From contig CAVRVH010000007.1 in NCBI GenBank assembly GCA_963724665.1, positions 1,300,986 through 1,364,985 of the forward strand: 64,000 nucleotides of DNA, read 5' to 3'. Each line of letters opens with the position of its first letter. Position 1 is the stretch's first letter. The notes under the pieces were generated by a model. The model had not been told where the DNA came from. It worked only from the letters and a program-made list of their open reading frames with translations, and ran no database searches. Origin of the DNA: DASUPK01 sp963724665. Lineage in GTDB: Bacteria; Actinomycetota; Thermoleophilia; Solirubrobacterales; 70-9. Positions 57,712 through 64,000 of the stretch are shown here, one piece after another. The position numbers were made by a program, and so were the translations under genes.

Positions 57712-57717
57712 ATGATA
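57712..57717 (-). promoter_or_regulatory. Candidate -10 element of fusA-tuf
   Basis: TATCAT on the minus strand is a 5/6 match to the -10 consensus; no good -35 was found. Transcription from here gives a leader of about 190 nt holding the terminator at 57583-57603 and upstream competing stems (GGGGG/CCCCC versus GAGCC/GGCTC). Confidence 0.4.
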
Positions 57718-57728
57718 GCAGCGGTCAA

Positions 57729-58613
57729 ATGGCTTTCAGGCAGGGATTACGCATGAGCCCGGTACGTCGCAAGCCCGCTTCCAGCCGCGTCAAGGAGCTC
57801 ACCGAGCGCACTCGGCGAGAGGGCCGCGAGCTCTCCCGCAGGCGCCGCGGCGAGACCCGCAAGCTCCGGCCGGTGTTCGCGCCAGTCGGCCGTTTCGCCT
57901 CCTGGATCGCCCCCCACATAACCGGGGCGCTGATGTTCCTGCTCAAGCTCTTCGCCGCGCTGATCGCCCTGCTCGCCGAGCTGGGCACGGTCGCGGCCAG
58001 ATGGCTCGCCGGCCACGCGAGAGCGCTCGCGGGCGCGACGGCACGTGGCCTGCAGCGGCATGTGACCCCGCTCTCGACGGTCGCCTTCGTAGGCGTCGCC
58101 GCGGCGGTCGGGCTCGGGATCTCGCAGTTCTTCGACTACCACGGCGTCGCCGTGGACGCCCCGAACTACGCCGGCGAGGTCGGCGCGACAGCCCCCGCGC
58201 CAATCGTCGGAAGGGAGATCACGGGCAGCGCGCACCTCTGGGTGCTCATCCCTGTGGCGGTCGCCGCCGTAGTACTGATCATCGGCGCATACCGCGGAGA
58301 GAGGCGACTGGCTGGAGCCGTGACCATCTGCGGCCTGCTCGGTCTCGCGGTGGCGGTCGCGATCGACCTGCCGCAGGGCCTCGACGCCGGCCGGCCGGGC
58401 CTGGCGTTCAGCGGCCCTCAGGCGGTGCTCCTCCAGGGATTCTGGGCCGAGGTGGCGTGCTCAGCGGTGTTGATTCTTTGCGGTGGCCTGCTCCCCCTCT
58501 ACTCTCGCGGAGTGACCGCGGAGAGGAGAGGCGGCCGGACGCGAGCCGGCGCCCGTAGGCGAGTGAGGCGGAACGACGACGAAATCTCACCCGGCCTGCA
58601 GACCGAGTCATGA
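57729..58613 (+). CDS. Hypothetical membrane protein, first of a related pair
   Basis: A 294-residue protein. A basic N-terminus (residues 1-55, Arg-rich) leads to about five hydrophobic helices: 64-88, 115-132, 168-188, 196-214 and 228-250. GLGISQFFDYHGV followed by a periplasmic-looking loop matches LGVSQFTDIF in the next protein. The tail is Arg-rich. Function unknown. The ATG at 57753 is an alternative start. Its stop overlaps the next start (ATGA). Confidence 0.6.
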   Translation: MAFRQGLRMSPVRRKPASSRVKELTERTRREGRELSRRRRGETRKLRPVFAPVGRFASWIAPHITGALMFLLKLFAALIALLAELGTVAARWLAGHARALAGATARGLQRHVTPLSTVAFVGVAAAVGLGISQFFDYHGVAVDAPNYAGEVGATAPAPIVGREITGSAHLWVLIPVAVAAVVLIIGAYRGERRLAGAVTICGLLGLAVAVAIDLPQGLDAGRPGLAFSGPQAVLLQGFWAEVACSAVLILCGGLLPLYSRGVTAERRGGRTRAGARRRVRRNDDEISPGLQTES

Positions 58614-59155
58614 GGAACCTCCCCCGCACGGAGACCCTCCTCGTCCTGGCCTGCGCGGCCGCGGCGGCGATGCTCGGCGTCTCCCAGTTCACCGACATCT
58701 TCCACCTGACTCCGCCCGGGGGTGAGGCCCTGAAGGCCATCAAGGCCTCCGACCAGCACGGCTACGCGACCCTGGTGCTCGCGGTATTCGCCCTGATCTT
58801 GCTGGTCGTCGCGATCGCCGCACGCGGCGAGCAGCTCGGGCAGGTCGCCGCCGTCGCGATCGCAGTCTGCGGTGTGGTCGCGTTGCTCATCTTCCTGATC
58901 GGCGACCTGCCGAAGGTGAACAACATCGGCACGCTCGACGACCCGCGCCAGTCCTTCATCGACGCCGAGGCAAAGCCCGTCGCGGGCTTCTGGCTCGAGC
59001 TGGTAGGCGCGCTCGTGTTGACCGTCTGTGGGGCGGCGCTCGCCACCATGCGCCCGGACCGCACCGGGAAGATCGAGCCGCACGGCGGACGCTCGCACGA
59101 CAGCGCCATCGCCGAGACCACGTCGACGCACCTGGAACGCACGCGCGGCAACTAG
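58610..59155 (+). CDS. Hypothetical membrane protein, second of a related pair
   Basis: A 181-residue protein with about four helices (LLVLACAAAAAMLGVSQF, TLVLAVFALILLVVAIAA, VAAVAIAVCGVVALLIFLIG, GFWLELVGALVLTVCGAAL). LPKVNNIG and DPRQSFIDAEAKPVAGFW parallel the DLPQGLDAG...FSGPQAVLLQGFWAE end of the preceding protein, so the two are paralogues with different N-termini. Function unknown. Confidence 0.6.
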   Translation: MRNLPRTETLLVLACAAAAAMLGVSQFTDIFHLTPPGGEALKAIKASDQHGYATLVLAVFALILLVVAIAARGEQLGQVAAVAIAVCGVVALLIFLIGDLPKVNNIGTLDDPRQSFIDAEAKPVAGFWLELVGALVLTVCGAALATMRPDRTGKIEPHGGRSHDSAIAETTSTHLERTRGN

Positions 59156-59169
59156 CCGGGCAGCGCGCG

Positions 59170-59547
59170 ATGTCAGAGGAGAACGTCGAGCTGGTCCGCA
59201 GGATCTACGAGGCGTGGGAACAGGAGGAATCCGCCCGGGACTTCATCGCCGAGGACATCGAGTACGTCAATCCGAGCTATGCGGTCGAACCGGGGACGCG
59301 ACGAGGGCGAAAGAGCTTCAGAGTCATCCGCGATACGTACGAGGATTTCCAGATCCGGGTGGAGCGCTATGTCGATGCGGGCGAAGAAGTCGTGGTGCTC
59401 GCCCAGTACAAGGCGTCCGGACCGGGCAGCGGGGTCCCGGTCTCAGGCGAGCATGGATACGTCTGGACCGTCAGGGACGGGCAGGCGGTGCGCTTCCAAT
59501 GGTTCCAGTCGCACCGCGAGGCTCTCGAAGCCGCGGGGATCGATTGA
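59170..59547 (+). CDS. SnoaL-like (NTF2-fold) protein
   Basis: A 125-residue protein of the SnoaL/ketosteroid-isomerase-like fold: MSEENVELVRRIYEAWE, EDIEYVNPSY, FQIRVERYVDAGEEVVVLAQYKASG, a pocket for small hydrophobic ligands. Catalytic role not proven. A 36-bp repeated hairpin element starts at the base after its stop. Confidence 0.8.
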   Translation: MSEENVELVRRIYEAWEQEESARDFIAEDIEYVNPSYAVEPGTRRGRKSFRVIRDTYEDFQIRVERYVDAGEEVVVLAQYKASGPGSGVPVSGEHGYVWTVRDGQAVRFQWFQSHREALEAAGID

Positions 59548-59583
59548 CGGCTTCGCCATCAAGACGCGGCCACAAGCGGCCGC
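59548..59583 (+). repeat. 36-bp repeated hairpin element, copy 2 (after SnoaL-like gene)
   Basis: CGGCTTCGCCATCA, four bases, then a hairpin in CGCGGCCACAAGCGGCCGC, beginning immediately after the TGA at 59545-59547 in the same orientation as the gene. It matches the element after rplQ at 33 of 36 positions. Confidence 0.7.
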
Positions 59584-59627
59584 CCGTCACAAGTCGCTTC
59601 GGGCTTCGCCCTTCGCTCCTATGGAGA

Positions 59628-59643
59628 GCGGCCTGGTGGCCGC
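59628..59643 (-). terminator. Hairpin directly after rpsG
   Basis: On the minus strand GCGGCC-ACCA-GGCCGC forms a 6-bp stem starting at the base after the rpsG stop codon. No T-run follows. It uses the same GCGGCC/GGCCGC arms as the 36-bp element 45 bases away, so the convergent SnoaL-like and rpsG transcripts end in similar stems. Confidence 0.5.
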
Positions 59644-60114
59644 TTACCAGCGGTAGTGGGCAAAGGCCTTGTTGGCCTGAGCCATGCGGTAGATGTCGTC
59701 CTTGCGCTTCCAGGCGTTGCCCTGCTGCTTGGACGCATCCTGAATCTCGTTCGCCAGGCGCTCGGCCATCGACTTCTCTCCCCTGGCCCGCGCGAACTCG
59801 ACGAGCCAGCGGACCGCGAGGGTGCGAGCCCGCCGGGCTGGCACCTCGACCGGCACCTGATAGGTCGCACCGCCGACACGGCGGGAGCGAACCTCGAGCA
59901 CGGGCGTGAGCTGCTTGATCGCGTTCTCCAGCTCCTCGACCGGGTTGTTGCCGCTGCGTTCGCCGACCAGGGCGAGGGCGTCGTACGTGATCTGCTCAGC
60001 GACGGACTTCTTGCCGTCGGTCATCACCTTGTTGATCACCTGCTGGACGATGCGGCTGCGGTAGATCGAGTCGGGCTCGAGCAGCCGGATGGTGGCCTGG
60101 TTACGTCGCGGCAT
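59644..60114 (-). CDS. rpsG: 30S ribosomal protein S7
   Basis: A 156-residue protein of usual length: MPRRNQATIRLLEPDSIYRS, VEVRSRRVGGATYQVPVEV, MAQANKAFAHYRW. It is cotranscribed with rpsL (directly adjacent). Unlike the normal str operon, the next gene is not fusA. Confidence 0.98.
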   Translation of the reverse strand: MPRRNQATIRLLEPDSIYRSRIVQQVINKVMTDGKKSVAEQITYDALALVGERSGNNPVEELENAIKQLTPVLEVRSRRVGGATYQVPVEVPARRARTLAVRWLVEFARARGEKSMAERLANEIQDASKQQGNAWKRKDDIYRMAQANKAFAHYRW

Positions 60115-60510
60115 CTATGAAGCCTTGACGCCGTACAGCGAACGGCCCTGCTTGCGGTCGGAGACGCCGGCAGCGTCGAGAGCGCCGCGGACGACCTTGT
60201 AGCGCACACCCGGCAGGTCCTTGACGCGGCCGCCTCGGACGAGGACGACGGAGTGCTCCTGGAGGTTGTGGCCCTCGCCCGGGATGTAGCTCGTCACCTC
60301 GAGCCCGTTGGTGAGTCGAACCCTGGCGATCTTCCGAAGGGCCGAGTTCGGCTTCTTCGGGGTGACCGTGGCGACGCGGGTGCAGACGCCCCGCCGCTGA
60401 GGAGCGGCGACGCGCTTCTTGCGACCCTGGCCCGACTTCAGACCCGGCGTCGACATCTTCTTCTTCTTGTGGGTTCGTCCCTTGCGGACGAGCTGGTTGG
60501 TGTTCGGCAT
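60115..60510 (-). CDS. rpsL: 30S ribosomal protein S12
   Basis: A 131-residue decoding-centre protein: VTPKKPNSALRK with Lys52/Lys53 and GRVKDLPGVRY with the second conserved Lys. The residues that mutate to streptomycin resistance in other bacteria appear wild type. ATG 60510; TACCAT lies 9 bases before it, a near-leaderless start. The upstream in-frame extension would overlap the divergent HAD-like gene's promoter. Confidence 0.98.
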   Translation of the reverse strand: MPNTNQLVRKGRTHKKKKMSTPGLKSGQGRKKRVAAPQRRGVCTRVATVTPKKPNSALRKIARVRLTNGLEVTSYIPGEGHNLQEHSVVLVRGGRVKDLPGVRYKVVRGALDAAGVSDRKQGRSLYGVKAS

Positions 60511-60554
60511 CGGCGCGTGATGGTAGCTGAGATGTCTCACTACGCTTTCCGCCG

Positions 60555-61088
60555 ATGCCCATCTTCCAGCGACAGGCAAAGAGCGATGCGCCGATCCTCG
60601 CGGTGGACATCGATGGCGTGATCAGTCTGTTCGGCTTCGACCAGCCGGAACCGGGAAAGGGCGGCCCCAACGACGCTCCCGGCGAGTACCACCTGATCGA
60701 CGGATTGCTCCACTGCATCGCGCTCGACACGGGCCCGCGGCTCGAGCGCCTGTCGAAGACCTACGAGCTGGTCTGGGCGAGCGGCTGGGAGGATCGCGCC
60801 AACGACCACATGCCGGGAATCCTCGGTCTGCCCCCGTTTCCGTATCTGACCTTCGACGGCCGCGCCCGGTTCGGCACGGCCCACTGGAAGCTGGAGGCAC
60901 TCGAGGAGTACGCGGGCTCGCGCCCGCTCGCCTGGATCGACGACAACCTCGATGACAGCTGCCAGGCATGGGCGGAAAAGCGCACCGCCCCCACCCTGCT
61001 CGTCCCCACCGAATCCGACGTCGGCCTGCTCGACGTCCATGTCGAGACCATCGAGCGCTGGGCCAAGGACGGCTTTCAGCCGGTCTGA
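60555..61088 (+). CDS. HAD-fold domain protein (SAK/RNA-repair-associated HAD type)
   Basis: A 177-residue protein. Motif I is LAVDIDGVIS with the nucleophile-type DxD; LVWASGWEDRAN and the terminal LAWIDDNLDD match the HAD group found in RNA-repair fusion proteins and as stand-alone genes. Phosphatase activity is plausible, but the substrate is unknown. TACGCT lies 8 bases before the ATG (leaderless type). Confidence 0.78.
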   Translation: MPIFQRQAKSDAPILAVDIDGVISLFGFDQPEPGKGGPNDAPGEYHLIDGLLHCIALDTGPRLERLSKTYELVWASGWEDRANDHMPGILGLPPFPYLTFDGRARFGTAHWKLEALEEYAGSRPLAWIDDNLDDSCQAWAEKRTAPTLLVPTESDVGLLDVHVETIERWAKDGFQPV

Positions 61089-61108
61089 TCGGGGGTAGAC
61101 TCGCCGGG

Positions 61109-61432
61109 ATGGGAGAGGTTGTGCCGATCATCTTCTTGGCCGTGATCCTGAAGATCCCGGTCCTCTACGGCATGTGGCTGATCTATTGGGCCGTCAAGGC
61201 CGAGCCCGAGCTGGAGGACCTGCCCGGCGAAGCCGACGATCACAGCTTCCGCCGATTCCGGCGCAGCCCGACGAAGCCGAAGGGCCCACGCCGCGGACCG
61301 CACGGCGGAGCCGCCGAAGCGCAGCCCGACTGCCCGCCGGGCGGCCGCAAGAGGACGCCGGTGATCGAACCAAGGCTCGCCCCCGGCACGGCCGCGCACG
61401 AGCGGCGCGAGCACACGCCTGCCGGCGCATGA
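61109..61432 (+). CDS. Small membrane-anchored hypothetical protein
   Basis: A 107-residue protein: N-terminal transmembrane helix (VVPIIFLAVILKIPVLYGMWLIYWAV, residues about 4-29) and a basic, proline-rich cytoplasmic tail. TAGACT lies exactly 7 bases before the ATG. Its stop overlaps the next gene's start (ATGA). Function unknown. Confidence 0.65.
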   Translation: MGEVVPIIFLAVILKIPVLYGMWLIYWAVKAEPELEDLPGEADDHSFRRFRRSPTKPKGPRRGPHGGAAEAQPDCPPGGRKRTPVIEPRLAPGTAAHERREHTPAGA

Positions 61433-61731
61433 AGCTCTACATCTGCTGGACGACCATTCAGACCCTCCGCCCGCCACACGGGCACCCCTGCCACAACGCC
61501 CACAAGGCCCTCCGCGACGCCGGCTATGACCCAGAGGTGATCAAAGTCCGAGGGCTGGGTATCGGCCCGCTCAAGCTGATGACGGACGGCCGCAGGGAGG
61601 TCGAAAAACTGACCGGCAGCCCGGTCGTCCCCGTGCTCGTCACCGACAACGGCGAGACGATCAACGAATCACAGCGAATCGTCGAATGGGCAAAAAGCCA
61701 TCCAGCCACGACCGCCGGCGCTGACGCCTGA
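61429..61731 (+). CDS. Glutaredoxin/GST N-terminal domain-like protein
   Basis: A 100-residue thioredoxin-fold protein: MKLYICWTT at the first strand, HPCHNAHKALRDAGYDPEVI, LTGSPVVPVLVTDNGETINES with the cis-Pro loop and the ES motif of GST N-terminal domains. The usual CxxC/CPYC is replaced by a Cys at the start and a HPC motif, so redox chemistry is uncertain. It is the second gene of a two-gene unit. Confidence 0.72.
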   Translation: MKLYICWTTIQTLRPPHGHPCHNAHKALRDAGYDPEVIKVRGLGIGPLKLMTDGRREVEKLTGSPVVPVLVTDNGETINESQRIVEWAKSHPATTAGADA

Positions 61732-61754
61732 GTCGTTAGCTACACGCGGTAGCT

Positions 61755-61841
61755 CGGGCGGGTGGCGCCGCGAGAAATCCGCATCCGAGGACACGCCCGT
61801 ACCACAGGATGTGGATTTCTCGCGGTGACAGGACCCGCCCG
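61755..61841. repeat. Long imperfect inverted repeat between convergent transcripts
   Basis: Outer arms CGGGCGGGT (61755-61763) and ACCCGCCCG (61833-61841) and inner 18-base arms, CCGCGAGAAATCCGCATC (61768-61785) and its complement with one mismatch (61808-61825), flank a 22-base loop. AGCTA/TAGCT (61738-61754) forms a further small hairpin beside it. It could terminate transcription from both sides: the glutaredoxin-like gene ends at 61731 and rpoC at 61857. There is no T-run. Confidence 0.65.
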
Positions 61842-61856
61842 CCTGACGCTTAGTCC

Positions 61857-64000
<2,144 letters not shown>

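Overview
The window is high-GC, gene-dense DNA from an actinobacterial chromosome. A complete mce gene set, a ChoD-type GMC oxidase, GTG/TTG starts and many apparently leaderless genes all point that way. My best guess is class Thermoleophilia (Solirubrobacterales-like), but this is inference from gene content only. No stretch longer than about 215 bases lacks a gene or gene remnant. No phage, insertion sequence or CRISPR array was seen.

Layout. 1-4088: the end of bioA, a rubredoxin, a Nudix hydrolase, a small membrane protein, a PPOX-fold protein and an unknown protein. 4085-16753: a lipid/sterol locus. Six consecutive mce genes, an SCP2 protein and the unknown protein run on the minus strand. 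Upstream lie a TetR regulator and a divergent ChoD-like oxidase that share a short palindromic control region. No YrbE/MlaE permease or ATPase gene is present. 16750-18086: superoxide dismutase and a TVP38/DedA-type membrane protein.

18087-24475 is abnormal. A SnoaL-like gene, a secreted protein of unknown function, a roughly 1,080-codon secreted Ig-like protein and a CGPC thioredoxin-fold protein all carry frameshifts. One intact secreted protein and a tRNA-Pro(CGG) lie among them. Coding quality stays good in the alternating frames, which suggests sequence errors more than biological decay.

24472-37938 holds housekeeping and metabolic genes: Nif3-like protein, acyl-CoA synthetase, glycerate kinase, an SDR, a patatin-like lipase, DacB, an ICMT-like methyltransferase, LigA, SurE, an FTR1 iron permease with a probable DtxR/IdeR box, TruA, and two related small membrane proteins.

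37977-64000 is the ribosomal supercluster on the minus strand. In transcription order it reads rpoC (partial), rpsL, rpsG, fusA, tuf, rpsJ, rplC, rplD, rplW, rplB, rpsS, rplV, rpsC, rplP, rpmC, rpsQ, rplN, rplX, rplE, rpsZ, rpsH, rplF, rplR, rpsE, rpmD, rplO, secY, adk, map, rpmJ, rpsM, rpsK, rpsD, rpoA, rplQ. It is interrupted by plus-strand genes between rpoC and rpsL and between rpsG and fusA. infA is missing from its usual place between map and rpmJ. Several ribosomal proteins carry long charged low-complexity arms. fusA has a candidate attenuated leader, and a 36-bp element recurs directly after the stop codons of rplQ and of a SnoaL-like gene.
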